Origin: Sialis fuliginosa | Lineage: Eukaryota; Arthropoda; Insecta; Megaloptera; Sialidae | Length of the DNA stretch: 64,000 nt | Direction of reading: 5' to 3' | NCBI GenBank assembly: GCA_961205875.1 | Contig: OY540810.1 | Location: 27,218,001-27,282,000, forward strand | Part shown: in pieces, positions 34,572-46,621 of the stretch | Layout of the letters: every line of letters starts with the position of its first letter | Numbering within the stretch: the stretch's first letter is position 1 | The notes under the pieces: generated by a model | Databases searched by the model: none | Told to the model about the DNA's origin: nothing | What the model saw: only the letters and a program-made list of their open reading frames with translations | Translations under genes and position numbers: made by a program

Positions 34572-37554
34572 TAAATATTTAATATTATCATTTTAATTAT
34601 TTTTATATCTGCAAAAAACAATTTTTATATTAAATTTTTAACTATAAATAAGTCATAATTGGAATCGGTTCTTGTTTTTTTATATAATTTTCTTAATATT
34701 TATGATTATTTAAATATTTATTAACAAAATGACATGGTAAATAGTAAATTTTTTAATATTTTAATTGTTATAAATAGTTGTTAAAATATTATAAAAACTA
34801 CATAATAGTAACTAGTTACGCGAGTATTATGAAATTGAAGACTAGTCTAATTAATTTTGATGCTTGTGTTTCTATTATAGTTATTTATCTATAGCAGGGG
34901 TCAGTAAATAGTTGATTGTGAATGTTTAAAAATGCTAGATTTTATAATATAATATGTTATATTACATATTGCATAATTATGAATGTACATGTACCTATAT
35001 CTCTCTTTATTCAAGGTAGTACACATGACTTCGCAGTTTATTGAGCCCTAATCAGTGCTATGTCTTTATAATTAAACTGAACAGATTTTTTGAAGGTGAA
35101 ATTAGTTACATTTTTTTCAAAATGTTTATTGTTATCTACAGTAAAATGTGCTATCCAACTTGATGTGGTCTATGTTAATAAATGTGTAGAAATAGAACCA
35201 GTAATTTTTTTTTAAATCAGTAGTGCAGTGCCTTCAAAATCAGTACGTTTGGTCACTTTGATTATAATATATTTTATGTATCAATCTTTTTTATATCTTG
35301 CATAATGTTTGATTAAAATAATTAATTTAACAAAAAAAGAATTACTTAAAATTTTATTAATACCATTATCTTATAAGAAGTAGAAAATTTCTACATATTT
35401 GTACCTGCAAATAAAAATGTATTGCCTTCTCTTAACCAGAGTCAGATTAATCAATTTTTTTTTGTACATTATTAATGTAAAATACACAAAAAAAGTTGAT
35501 TATTCAAATGAAATTTACTTTTAAACCTTGGCACTTTACAGAAATGGTTACCGTCACCGTTTCGGCCTTGAAAATCTATTACATGTTAGCTGTGTCAAAA
35601 CGCAACGCCGTTTCGACGCAGCTAATATGCCATTTGTATTGAATCACATATAATAAATTTGCATGGTCGAAACGGTGATGGGGACCGTTTCTGTAAAGTG
35701 CCAAGGTTTTAATTTACAAAAATTTAGCATTGCCTTGTATAGCTGCATGAGTATTTTTAGTAAAGCAGAGCTGAGCATATACTTAAATACAAGTGATTAT
35801 ATTTTTACTTAGAAATTTACTTTATTACTTTTTTAATGTTTTAAGTTATAATAATAATAGTATTTAAATCCGAGGTCGGTTATGCATTTAAATTCTGCGG
35901 GGATTAAATAAAATATGCTTTTGTAAATATATATATTTGGTAGATGGTGCTAGAGATGGTCATGATCCGTAAATTTTTTGGTTATGAATCAAAGTATAAC
36001 AGTTGTGCATGACTGTGTGGATGAATTTTTTATGCTTATAAATATTTTATAAAATTCAATTTATCATATTTATAACAATAATAGATTGAAATATGAATAA
36101 AATCATTACCTATTTTGCGTGATCAGGTGAATAAAATAATTTAAATGTTGACTATAATTAATTATGTGATCATGATATGATCATGATATTTTTTTCTAAA
36201 GCCGTGTATGAATAAAAATAATTAATTCGTGAGCGATCGTTTTCTTGAGCAAAAATACTCATGTGCCTAGCTGTAGATGGTGCTATTTAAGTTAAAAAAT
36301 AATGCAAATTAAAAATTTTATTTATATTTATTAATGTTAAAGAAATGACAAACGGAATAACTTTACTACAAAGTTACAATATAGTGTAAAAGACCAGACA
36401 ATAGTAACTATGACACATTAGTCGCAAGATGGTCACTGACCAATATGCTAAATGTAACACAACATTGTACATGAACTAGTGCTCTTGTAAGTACATTTTT
36501 TTCTTGTGCACAGTTCTGGAGTAAAATAATTATTTTTGATAATTAAATTTGCCTTATTTTATGTAATGATTTTTATAAGAATTGATAACATTGGGATATC
36601 TAGGGAGAATAATAATAATAAAAGAGAACTATAATTATTTTCAAGACTTTTTTATATCTCGCTACGATACATGTTTTGAAAAAAGTATTCAAATAGCTTT
36701 ATTATTTTAGTTTAGGTATTTGAATTTTAGATAAGCAAGCACCAGGAACAAAATTTTGTCTAACATAATATATTTTGTATATATTTATGTATTTACAAAA
36801 GATACCTTCAGTAAGAGTTAATTAAATGTATTCTATTTTTAAATATGAAATTCTATTGATAATTATAATTAACCAATTTTATTTTTTCTATTTTTTTATT
36901 TTATAAAACAATTTTTTGTTGAATGAATATAGTATACAATATTTTTTGTATTTTTTTTTTCATATTATTGTACCAATATAATATGTATTGTTTTTTGGAT
37001 TTGTTGTTAATAAAAATATCAATGTATATAAGTTCATGTATGGATTTTTTTTCAACCATGGAATATAGATAGGGTTTTTATATTTAATAATTAAATAAAT
37101 AAATGTTTGTATGATAAAAAAATATATTGAATATACATGTGTATACACAATTATTATGTATATGTCAATTTTGTGAATCAATATATAAATTATCTATTTC
37201 AGAAACCATATGTTCGTTTAATCTCTTTGAAATATTATTTTTTATCAGTTTTATAACCATTATGGTTTATTACCATTGCATTTAAGTAAGGTTTGTGATT
37301 GCAATTATAACATGTTTTTATTTTGTTCTAATAAATTAATTGATAATCTTTTGCTCTTTGATCAATAGAAATAAAACAAAACATGTTTTAACAAAATATG
37401 TTTTTGTATTATTACATAAAAATTGCATTTGACTTGTTAAAATGAGTTTAGTTTGAATAGATTCTACATAAAGTTAATATCTGAGGAAATAATCAAATTT
37501 AATTTAAATCATTTTCAATAGGTGGTATAGGCGTGTGTTTTTTTCTATAGATAA
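34572..37554. other. Intergenic, no gene seen, one MITE
   Basis: AT-rich. Apart from the inverted-repeat element at 35523-35709, I see no coding region or RNA gene. Short frames (for example 36960-37181 on the minus strand) are low-complexity. Confidence 0.45.
35523..35709. mobile_element. Palindromic MITE, 187 bp
   Basis: aaaccttggcactttacag with accgtttcgg at the left, and the inverse at the right (gaaacggtgatggggaccg then ctgtaaagtgccaaggttt). The interior also folds (gttagctgtgtc / gacgcagctaat). GC-richer than its surroundings. Superfamily not determined. Confidence 0.55.
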
Positions 37555-37886
37555 TGCCCGGTATTATAAAGGACCTAACAAAATTTGTTAGCTAGCAATT
37601 ACATTCATATGGGGTATTAATACTGTACTAGTATCTATGGATTAGTTATGGAATTTAGAGCAGTGACACTTCAATTAATTGTAACACAGTTGGCATCTTT
37701 GACCGTACAAAATAATTTTCATAACATCACCACTGTTTTAATACCGTTTGTATTTACCTTCAACGCGTGCGCGAAACTTGTCAAAGTCATCAACAAACTC
37801 CAAAAGAACTGTCATATATGTTTGATACCTCAGTTGAAAGTGTTTGTTAGCTAACAAATTTGTTAGGTCCTTTATGATACCGGACA
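37555..37886 (+). mobile_element. 332-bp Harbinger-type MITE, copy A
   Basis: Starts TGCCCGGTATTATAAAG, ends in the imperfect inverse CTTTATGATACCGGACA, and has about 35-base arms (gacctaacaaaatttgttag near both ends). Flanked by TAA duplications (37552-37554 and 37887-37889). Identical over its whole length to the copy at 57155-57486. The 68-codon frame inside is a by-product, not a gene. Confidence 0.8.
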
Positions 37887-37889
37887 TAA

Positions 37890-38429
37890 GTATTATATAT
37901 TGCTAGCTTTTTGAAAGCCGGTATTTTAATTAATAAGAAAACGCACGCATGCCCTCGTGAAATAAATAAGTTGGAGGTTATTTAATTTAAAACAGTTTTT
38001 TTAAATAAATAAATCAAGTTACATAAAATTTCTCTACTTAATTTTGAGTCTTCATTTGAGTAAGTAACTTATTTAGATTGATTTCATGTTGTCAGTTATT
38101 AATAAATCTTCAAAACATAACTTTGAATAAGTGTGATCTTAAAATTTCTAGACATATTATATTAGTTATATGAACTATTAGTAATGTTTTTAAAATATAT
38201 TTAAATTATTATTTCATGATATAAAATATTTTGACTTTAATTTTAAAATTATACTTATTTTAACATCTAAAAATAACATTATTGTAAACATTAATTTATA
38301 TTCACTTTTTATATTATATAATAGTGTCATTTAACTTTTGACCTGACTTTTTTAATAGAATGATAATGTGACTGAAAAATGATTTGCATTATAGAATAAT
38401 AATCTGTTATTACAGAATACATTCCAACA
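37890..38429. other. Upstream region of MTHFD1
   Basis: No coding sequence. A TTACAG acceptor at 38415, 14 bases before the ATG, suggests that the leader is spliced from a non-coding first exon somewhere upstream. Confidence 0.4.
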
Positions 38430-41400
38430 ATGGCTAACATGGATGGAAGAGGACAAATTCTATCGGGTACTGCAATTGCCAAGTATGTATAAATTATTTA
38501 TTGGTTTGTTAAAAACATATAAAATTTAATTAATTTTTATCATAGTGAAATACGTGGCAATCTCGCAACCGATGTTAAAAAAATGCAAGATCGACTTTCA
38601 GGATGGCAACCGGGTCTAGCAATTGTACAGGTTGGCGGGCGTGAGGATTCCAATGTTTACATTCGAATGAAAATGAAAGCTGCTGCGGATATAGGCATAA
38701 ATGCTCAACATCTCAAATTACCTAAATCTACAATGCAGATAGAAGTAATATATTAAATGAAAACTGAACTATACTTAAAAATCATTAAGTATTATTTATA
38801 TATTTTATATTATCGTAGTTGTTACAAAAACTTCAACATCTCAATAATGATCCTTCAATCCATGGAATTATTGTTCAAATGCCGTTAGATTCCGATAATA
38901 AAATAGATTCTCATCTTATCACAGATGCTGTATCACCAGATAAGGATGTTGACGGGTAAGAAAATTGCTAAATATATTTTATTATTAATTTATATTTTTG
39001 ATGTAGATTCTTCAATTAGTGTTGGTAATTATAGTAATAATAAATGAACATTGCAAATGCATTTTATGTAATGTATTTAATAATTTTTATGTTAATTATT
39101 TAGTAATATCTGTTGTTTGTTTACATAAATCTAAGAAGAGATATTTACAAAATAACTCAATATGCAAACACAATCAAATAAATGAACCAACATTATATGT
39201 ACAATAACATTAGTTTTATTATATATATATTTTTTATAGTACATGATAAGAAATAAACAAAAACATATATTATTGTAATTAATTAATGTAAGTGTATACA
39301 TATATATAATAAATAGTAGTAATTATCTGGCATATTTTTATCACTGATTTTATTTAATTTGAAAAACATAACAGCTAATTAATTGATTCAATAAATTTAC
39401 GTATTTATAATTTTATACTGAATGTTAAAATTGCTAGAAATTATAAATATTTTGTTAATTTTAGTTTAAATACGATAAACGAAGGTAGAGTAGCTTGCGG
39501 CGATTTAACTGGATTTGTAGCATGTACTCCGTATGGTGTTTTGGAACTTGTAAAACGTAGCGGCATAACTATAGCCGGAGCTAGAGCTGTTGTGCTAGGG
39601 CGTAGTCGTATTGTTGGTACACCTGCTTCGGAACTTCTTAAATGGCATCATGCTACTGTTACTGTGTGCCATTCTAAAACGAAAAACCTTGATAAAATCG
39701 TATGTTATTTTTGTATATTTTATGGATATTGTTTCTTTATTTATGATTTGTTATTTGTAGTGTTCCGAAGCTGATATTTTAGTTGTTGCTATTGGTCAAC
39801 CTGAGCTTGTGAAAGGATCATGGATTAAACCGGGTGCTGTTGTTATTGATTGTGGTATAAACGCAATACCAGGTAAATATAATACACATTTTTTGTTCAG
39901 ATAAATATGTAAAATAATTTTTATAAATTTATAAGATGCTACTAAAAAGTCGGGCCAGCGTTTAGTTGGAGACGTTGCATATGAGGAAGCACAAAAGGTT
40001 GCATCATATATCACACCTGTACCTGGAGGTGTGGGGCCAATGACTGTAGCAATGTTGATGCGGAATACGGTGATAAGTGCTTTGAAAGCAGCTGAACGTT
40101 TACTTGATAATAAATGGAACTTTCAACCTCTGAAATTGAAAATAGAAACTCCTATACCTAGGTATATTTTTCAGATAAAATTGTTTAAAAATCACAATTT
40201 TTATTTGAAAATTATTTATTTCAGTGACATAGTTATTGCACGTTCCCAAGAACCAAAGGACATATCTCAACTTGCATCTGAAATTGGATTAGCTGCGTTT
40301 GAAGTATCACAATATGGAAACAAGAAAGCAAAAATAGCTTTATCGGTATTGAAGCGATTAGAAAATCAACCAATAGGAAAATACATTGTTGTTGCAGGGT
40401 AACTATTAAAAAATGTATGAACTGGAAATATTATGATATTGTTATTTATTGTTTAGAATAACTCCGACGCCTTTAGGTGAAGGTAAAAGTACAACGACAG
40501 TAGGGCTTGTGCAAGCTTTAACAGGCCACAGAAATAAAAATGCAATTGCTTGCTTGAGGCAGCCTTCACAAGGGCCGACATTTGGTATTAAAGGTGTGTC
40601 TGCAATACGTATTTCATTCTGATGTTAACTATAATATTTCACATTTGTCACATTAAATTATCAATTAAAATCAGGTGGCGCTGCTGGCGGAGGCTACTCC
40701 CAAGTAATTCCAATGGAAGATTTCAACTTACACTTAACGGGAGATATCCATGCTATAACTGCAGCTAATAATTTGTTGGCAGCGCAGTTAGATGCCCGAA
40801 TGTTCCACGAAGCAACTCAACCGGACAAAGCTCTGTACGACAGACTTGTACCAAAAGTGAAGGGAGTGCGAGCATTCTCAAAAATTCAATTGAGAAGATT
40901 GGAACGGCTTAAAATCACAGAAACTGATCCTGATAAATTAACAGATGAAGAGAAAACAAAGTTTGCTCGTTTGAATATTGATCCACAAAATGTTTTATGG
41001 AAGAGAGGTGAGTTTAAAATTCTTACAAAAATAAACAAAAAATGATTTAACTTTTATTATAGTTATGGATTTGAATGATAGATATTTACGAAAAATCACT
41101 ATCGGTCAATCGCCAACTGAAAAAGGAATTACACGTGAAACCAGCTTTGCTATTTCAGTTGCAAGTGAAATAATGGCAATATTGGCACTTTCTACTAACT
41201 TAGCAGATATGAAAGAACGTCTAGCAAAAATGGTTGTTGCTTTCGACAAAAATGGACAACCAATTCTTGCTGATGATTTGGTAAATACAAAACAAATAAT
41301 TAGAATATTGTTTTACTGAATTACATTATCTTTTAGGGTGTAACTGGAGCTATGATGGTGTTACTGAAAGATGCAATAGAACCAACGTTAATGCAAAGTT

Positions 41401-43247
41401 TGGAAGGAGGGCCGGTTCTTGTTCACGCTGGCCCTTTTGCAAATATTGCGCATGGCTGTTCTTCTATTATTGCAGATAAAATTGCACTAAAACTTGTTGG
41501 CAAAGATGGTTACGTTGTGACAGAAGCTGGTTTCGGTTCTGATATTGGTAAGTAACTATTATAATAAAATACTATTACACTAGACTCTTGCTAATCCGGT
41601 ACTTGCTAGTCCAGCGTACCCCCACCGCAATGGCCTACGTGCAGCATTACATTCCCTAATCCGGCCTTGCTAATTGTCTAGCAGCATGTTTACATGTTAG
41701 AACTTGTAATGAAAATATACAATAAAATATAAAAATTTAAAGGAATTACTGATCATATCACATGTTGACTGCCGGATTTCTAAGACAATCTCTCAGTAAT
41801 CCGGCAGACTTAATAATCTGGCTATTTTTGCGCAAGGAATAGCCGGATTAGCAAAAGTCTGCGGTCCTCGGCTCCCTTGGCAGTATTGGGGACATCAATG
41901 GGAGCCCTGGTGGCTCTGGGTGTAGTTGGGGAGCCCTAGATGGACAAAAGGAGGCCTTTTTAATATTATTAAACCCTTTATGTACGTTTCTAATTTGTTT
42001 GATTCATGAAAGTAGTTCATAAACCTAACCTAACCTCCTTTTATAATAATACCAAAAAAACGTACAACAATTTTATATTATTATTATTAACACTAGATAT
42101 GTACTTGTACAATGTACATATATGAAAAAATGTAAATTATCAGGGGAGCCTTGTGATTTTTTATAGCTAAAAAGGGGGTACTGGGACAAATAAGTTTAGG
42201 AACCTACGGTCTAGTGTATAATAAAATATAAGAAAATATTCTTAAAGAATAAAAATTAAAATTACTGATTAACAGGAATGGAAAAATTCTGTGATATAAA
42301 ATGTCGAGTTTCTGGTGATACACCTAATTGTGTTGTGTTGGTAACTACTTTACGTGCTCTTAAAATGCACGGTGGCGGTCCAGTAGTGTCACCTGGTTCT
42401 CCCTTAGCTCCGGCATACACAAAAGAAGATTTGGAACTTCTGAGAAAAGGTATTCCGAACTTGTTGAAGCATATACAAAATGGTCATAAATTTGGTATAC
42501 CAGTTGTTGTCGCTATTAATGCATACTCGTAAGTTTAAAATTACTAAATTAACAAATAAACTTTTAATATCAATATTTACTAATTTACAAAATAGGACCG
42601 ATACAAAAGCTGAACTGGATTTAGTGTGCGAAGCAGCTAAAAATGCAGGTGCCAATGGGACAGCTGTGTGCACACACTGGGCAGAAGGAGGGGGCGGAGC
42701 TACAGTTTTGGCAGATGCAGTTATGAAAGCATGCAATCAACCTACGAACTTCAAGTTTTTGTACCCACTTGAAATGTCTCTTGTTGATAAATTGAATTAC
42801 ATCGCTAGAGAAATGTACGGGGCAGCAGAAGTGGAACTTTCAGATAAAGTTAAAGAAATTGTTAATAAATATGAATCTCAAGTAAGTCAAAATATATTTT
42901 TTTAAATGAGTGAGTGTACCACAAATTATAATTGTTTTAGGGATATGGAATGTTCCCATTGTGCATGTCAAAAACTCCTCTATCATTAACTGGGGATCCA
43001 ACAATTAAAGGAGCACCTACTGGATTCACATTGAAAATTAGTGATATGTTTGTATCAGCCGGAGCAGGTTTTATAATTCCAATGGTTGGAGAGGTAAGTA
43101 ATAATTATTATATGCTAATTTAATATTAATGGCATCTACAACAACTTTTTTTTGTAGATTTCAACAATGCCAGGTTTACCAACAAGACCTTGTATATACG
43201 ATATTGATTTAAACACAGACACTGGTGAAATTGAAGGATTGTTTTAA
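38430..43247 (+). CDS. MTHFD1: C-1-tetrahydrofolate synthase, cytoplasmic (trifunctional)
   Basis: Fifteen exons: 38430-38482, 38546-38744, 38819-38955, 39465-39699, 39761-39872, 39936-40161, 40225-40398, 40457-40593, 40675-41007, 41063-41280, 41337-41547, 42276-42528, 42596-42881, 42941-43093, 43158-43247. Total 2817 bases, 938 residues (human 935). The N-terminal methylene-THF dehydrogenase/cyclohydrolase (about 1-300) has [12 protein letters not shown] with the catalytic Tyr56-x3-Lys60, and [14 protein letters not shown] for NADP binding. The C-terminal 10-formyl-THF synthetase (about 325-938) has the ATP loop [13 protein letters not shown] (about 381-393). The enzyme interconverts one-carbon folates for purine, thymidylate and methionine synthesis (Drosophila pug). 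There is no mitochondrial leader. The intron 41548-42275 carries a Tigger-like MITE. Confidence 0.95.
41578..41862. mobile_element. Tigger/pogo-like MITE remnant in MTHFD1 intron
   Basis: agactcttgctaatccgg at the left and ccggattagcaaaagtct at the right are inverse copies. The 'aatccgg' ends resemble pogo/Tigger MITEs. A second, outer pair (tacactagac near 41575 and gtctagtgta near 42211) suggests a larger composite element filling most of this intron. Confidence 0.5.
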
Positions 43248-43542
43248 ATACATTAGTATACAATAATGCATTTATATAATTTTATATTGTAATATGTGCT
43301 TTATAATATTGCAAAAATCTGCACATTCCTTGTTTTTCCATTTTTTATAGAATTTAATTATATCAAAATATAATATTGTTAAGAATGTTTATTGCTTTGG
43401 TGAAATTTTATTTTAAAATATAAATCATGTGCTTATAAAGGCGTTTATTTTATTTCTATTTTCAAGTTAAAAATTAATGTTAATGTAAATAATATTATTA
43501 TATTTTAAACAAATCATTTATTTTTTAGTATAATTTCATATA

Positions 43543-45032
43543 CAGTGGCGAGCATAAGTTTTGCATAAAGTGAATATTATAGTATAACTAAAGTTACATG
43601 GAAAAAAAAAATTAACTAATAGTATTCCGAGGTATTTTTAAAAAAATATGCGAGCAAAAGTTTTGCATAATTTATTATTAATCAAATTCGGTAAAAAAAA
43701 ACTATAAAGAAACACTTCATATTTGAAACTCAACACTTTATTTGAAGTATCATTAATATTTCGTTGGATAACCTTTTAATTTAATCACTGTTTCAAGTCT
43801 TCGATGCATAGAATGCACTAAATTTGATAATATGGAAACGGGTAAATTATTCCATGATCTGGTTAAATCAGCAAAGAATTCATCCCGATTTCGATATGAA
43901 TGACAACCGACTTATTTCCCCAATTCATTCCAGAGATGTTTTATTGGGTTTAAGTCCGGAGATTCGCTGGGCCATTCCAAAACCGGACCCGATTGTCCTC
44001 AATCCACTTTCTCACAAGCTTCGAATGGTGCTTAGGGTCACTATCCATATGCATGATCCATCCCCGACGAATATTGGCTTTTCCATAGGACAGAGTATAG
44101 TATTCTAAAATATTTTTACACATTTGACCGTCCATAATGCTGTCAATTTTCAAAAGCAGATCAACGCCAGAAGCAGAGAAAGCTCCATACACAAGCACCG
44201 AACCTCCACCGTGTTATATAGTCCCACCCATGTAACGGGAATCATTTCTTTTGCCTATTAAACGTCTTACACATCATCTACCATCACTTCCAAACAAACA
44301 ATATTTGAATTCGTCTGTCAAATGGATCTTTTTCTAATCCTTACTAATCCAATTCAGGTTTCTCTTCGTAAAACCAACACGTGCTTTCCGATTTTTGGCA
44401 TTTATCCATGTTTTTTCTGCCAAAATGCGAGCATTTAGGCCGACAAATGCTAAACGACGAGATATAGTGAGGCAGCTAAGTTTTACACCATGTTCCACCA
44501 CAATTACGCGATCGATATCGGTGGCGATCAGTTTTGGACCGGCATTCGATTACAAGGTCGTTGATTTACAAGGTCGGTATGCTTGGTTTATCAGCTAGGC
44601 CCTGATGACACTTATATTTTTTCAATAAATGCGATACCGTAGTCTGGTGCACATGAAATTGTTGTGCAACTTCCAATTGCGATTTTCCCCCCTTCACAGC
44701 TTCCACAATTAATTCCCAAAGTTTCTATGTAATATTTTTGTTAGTTTTTGGCTTTTTTAAACTTACTATGAAGAAAAAAATGAAATATTGACAGAACTAA
44801 AACTTATATTAAAGAAATATAATCGTACACAAAAAGTATGCAAAACTTATGCTCGCATTTTTTTCGAAAAATACCGCGGAATTCTATAACTTAATAATTT
44901 TTTTTGTGTAACTTTGTTGTTTAGATACCAGTTAAATAATAGTTATTTGTACCGAATATTTTTGAATTTTGTTTAGTTTAAAAAAAGTTATACTATATTA
45001 TTCATTTTATGCAAAACTTTTGCTCGCCACTG
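43543..45032 (-). mobile_element. Tc1-like DNA transposon, full length but dead
   Basis: Ends CAGTGGCGAGCA(T/A)AAGTTTTG and its inverse, flanked by TA on both sides (43541-43542 and 45033-45034). 1490 bp. A second copy of the motif, gcgagca(a/t)aagttttgcat, lies about 107 bases inside the left end (43650) and about 170 bases inside the right end (44838-44856), which gives an IR/DR organisation. The interior codes on the minus strand for a broken transposase (separate entry). Confidence 0.85.
43815..44760 (-). pseudogene. Tc1-type transposase, disrupted
   Basis: Read on the minus strand from about 44740: a helix-turn-helix (E-A-V-K-G-G-K-S-Q-L-E-V-A-Q-Q-F), a DDE core segment L-T-D-E-F-K-Y-C-L-F-G-S-D, G-G-S-V-L-V-Y-G-A-F-S-A-S-G-V, and the second catalytic block M-D-S-D-P-K-H-H-S-K (compare Q-D-N-D-P-K-H-T-S-K of Tc1). 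At least four stop codons and frameshifts interrupt the roughly 310-codon frame, so it is inactive. Confidence 0.8.
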
Positions 45033-45102
45033 TACATCAATAAATATCTATGCATATCTACAATCGCTTAAATCAATATGTCCATTGTTGATTTGAGAAG
45101 CA

Positions 45103-46194
45103 TTATTTAATGCGAACGGCAGCTCTTAATTTTGCCGATCTACTTCTAGGATTTGATTCTACTTCATCGTAACTAGGTGTTAAAACATTTTTATGTAATG
45201 AATGCCAGTTTGATTCTATTAAATTTTCTACTATTTCTTTATCGTGACATAAAGTATGACTGCTGTATTTTAATGGTAAAGTATTTGCAGCATTGTTAAT
45301 AACATTTCCATAGATGTGTCGTTTAACAATTTTATCTTCTAAAGAATGAAAAGAAATTGCTACAAGACGTCCACCAATTTTAAGATATTTCTGTGCTATA
45401 ACCAATCCATAATTCAATTCATTTAATTCATTATTGACAAATATTCTTAAGGCTTGAAAGGTTTTTGTTGCTAAATGAGAATGTCTTTGTAATTTATCTA
45501 ATCTAATTTCATCAGTACAAACTGAATCTATTAAGCTAGTCAATTCTCCTGTAGTTTGAAGTTTCTTGAATCTATATCTCGTTTCTATAATGGCTCGTGC
45601 GATTTTTTTGGCTTGTTTCTCTTCTCCATATATTTTGAGAATTTTAGCAATATCTTCTTCTTCTGCTAATGCCAAAACATCTGCTACTGTAGGAGTGTCA
45701 GGGCATCTTGATCCATCCATTCTCATGTCTAACGGGCCATTTTTTGATACAGAAAATCCCCGATCTGCTACATCGAATTGCATAGATGAACAACCCAAAT
45801 CAAATAAAATTCCATCAACAGAATTTTGACAGATATTATGTTTTTCTAATAACTTAGGAATCTCAGAAAAACGACCCAGTAATGGTAGTAATCTGTTTGG
45901 ATATTTCTCAGACATTTCTTTTGCCAAATTATATGCAACAGGGTCACGATCAATAGCTATTATTTTAACATTTGGTTCTAGCATTAATATTTTTTCAGAG
46001 TGCCCGCCAGCTCCAAAAGTCATATCTATGTACATTTCATTTTCTGATGGATTCAAATACTTGATAACTTCATCTGCCATTACAGGAACATGTTGAGCTT
46101 TGTTAATAGAACTGGATTCCAATGTAGAAAATTCAAATATATTTAATAGATTTCTACAACGTGCAGATTTACTTAACACTTTTGACAGAATCAT
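45103..46194 (-). CDS. METTL15: Mitochondrial 12S rRNA N4-cytosine methyltransferase
   Basis: A single exon of 363 residues, homologous to bacterial RsmH (MraW). It methylates the N4 of a cytosine in the mitochondrial small-subunit rRNA, aiding mitoribosome assembly. The SAM site is visible: YIDMTFGAGGHSEKIL (55-70) and IIAIDRD (78-84); further signatures are ILFDLGCSSMQ, RGFS..GPLDMRMD, TFQALRIFVNNEL and AISFHSLEDKIVKR. The first about 30 residues (MILSKVLSKSARCRNLLNIF) are basic and amphipathic, as in a mitochondrial presequence, which supports the ATG at 46194. That ATG lies inside the UQCC2 frame: the two frames overlap by 26 bases (46169-46194) in different phases. There is no room for a conventional intergenic promoter. 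Confidence 0.93.
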   Translation of the reverse strand: MILSKVLSKSARCRNLLNIFEFSTLESSSINKAQHVPVMADEVIKYLNPSENEMYIDMTFGAGGHSEKILMLEPNVKIIAIDRDPVAYNLAKEMSEKYPNRLLPLLGRFSEIPKLLEKHNICQNSVDGILFDLGCSSMQFDVADRGFSVSKNGPLDMRMDGSRCPDTPTVADVLALAEEEDIAKILKIYGEEKQAKKIARAIIETRYRFKKLQTTGELTSLIDSVCTDEIRLDKLQRHSHLATKTFQALRIFVNNELNELNYGLVIAQKYLKIGGRLVAISFHSLEDKIVKRHIYGNVINNAANTLPLKYSSHTLCHDKEIVENLIESNWHSLHKNVLTPSYDEVESNPRSRSAKLRAAVRIK

Positions 46195-46621
46195 TTTCTA
46201 ATTTTGGAAAAATACGATTTGATATTTTACTAAAGAATCCCTTTTCTTCCTCTTTAAGGATGTCTAAAAATTCTTGTGAAAGTATTTGATTACACTGTTC
46301 TGCTGACAAACCTGTTGATGATGATTCTGATTTTCTAGGGTACGTTTTAGCATAATAATTATCTGCTAATCGTTTCAGTGACTGAAACTGTTCTTCACAC
46401 TTTGTTTCATCGGCTTGTGAGATTTCTCCTTTAGAAAATGCCAACTTAACTTGATCTCGTATGTGTTCACCCAAATCTCTACAAAATTTGGTTAAATATT
46501 ACAATATTAATTCAATGAATCTTTATTTAAATATTATTTTTTTAAATTACCTTCCTCGCCGAGAAGTATTAACAGGCCATGTCTTCAGTAATTGTAAATA
46601 CCTGTGGTACATTGATGCCAT
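46169..46621 (-). CDS. UQCC2: UQCC2 (MNF1), cytochrome bc1 complex assembly factor
   Basis: Two exons, 46621-46551 and 46478-46169, joined G-R / R-D-L-G-E-H; 127 residues by exon sum, close to human UQCC2 (about 126-136). Recognisable blocks: M-Y-H-R-Y-L-Q-L-L-K-T-W-P-V, S-R-R-G-R-D-L-G-E-H-I-R, F-Q-S-L-K-R-L-A-D-N-Y-Y, K-T-Y-P-R, and the LSxE..IL motif. It acts in the mitochondrial matrix/nucleoid to stabilise newly made cytochrome b for complex III. The last eight codons and stop overlap the METTL15 start in another frame, so METTL15 is probably the second cistron of the same mRNA. Confidence 0.88.

Noticed and set aside
37648-37854. 68-codon frame, identical at 57248-57454
   Set aside because: Identical because the MITE is identical; the third copy, inverted at 57586-57916, has no matching 68-codon frame in my reading, and nothing in it resembles a protein family.
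43824-44108. 94-codon plus-strand frame
   Set aside because: Antisense shadow of the broken Tc1 transposase.
45566-45829. 87-codon plus-strand frame
   Set aside because: Antisense shadow of METTL15.
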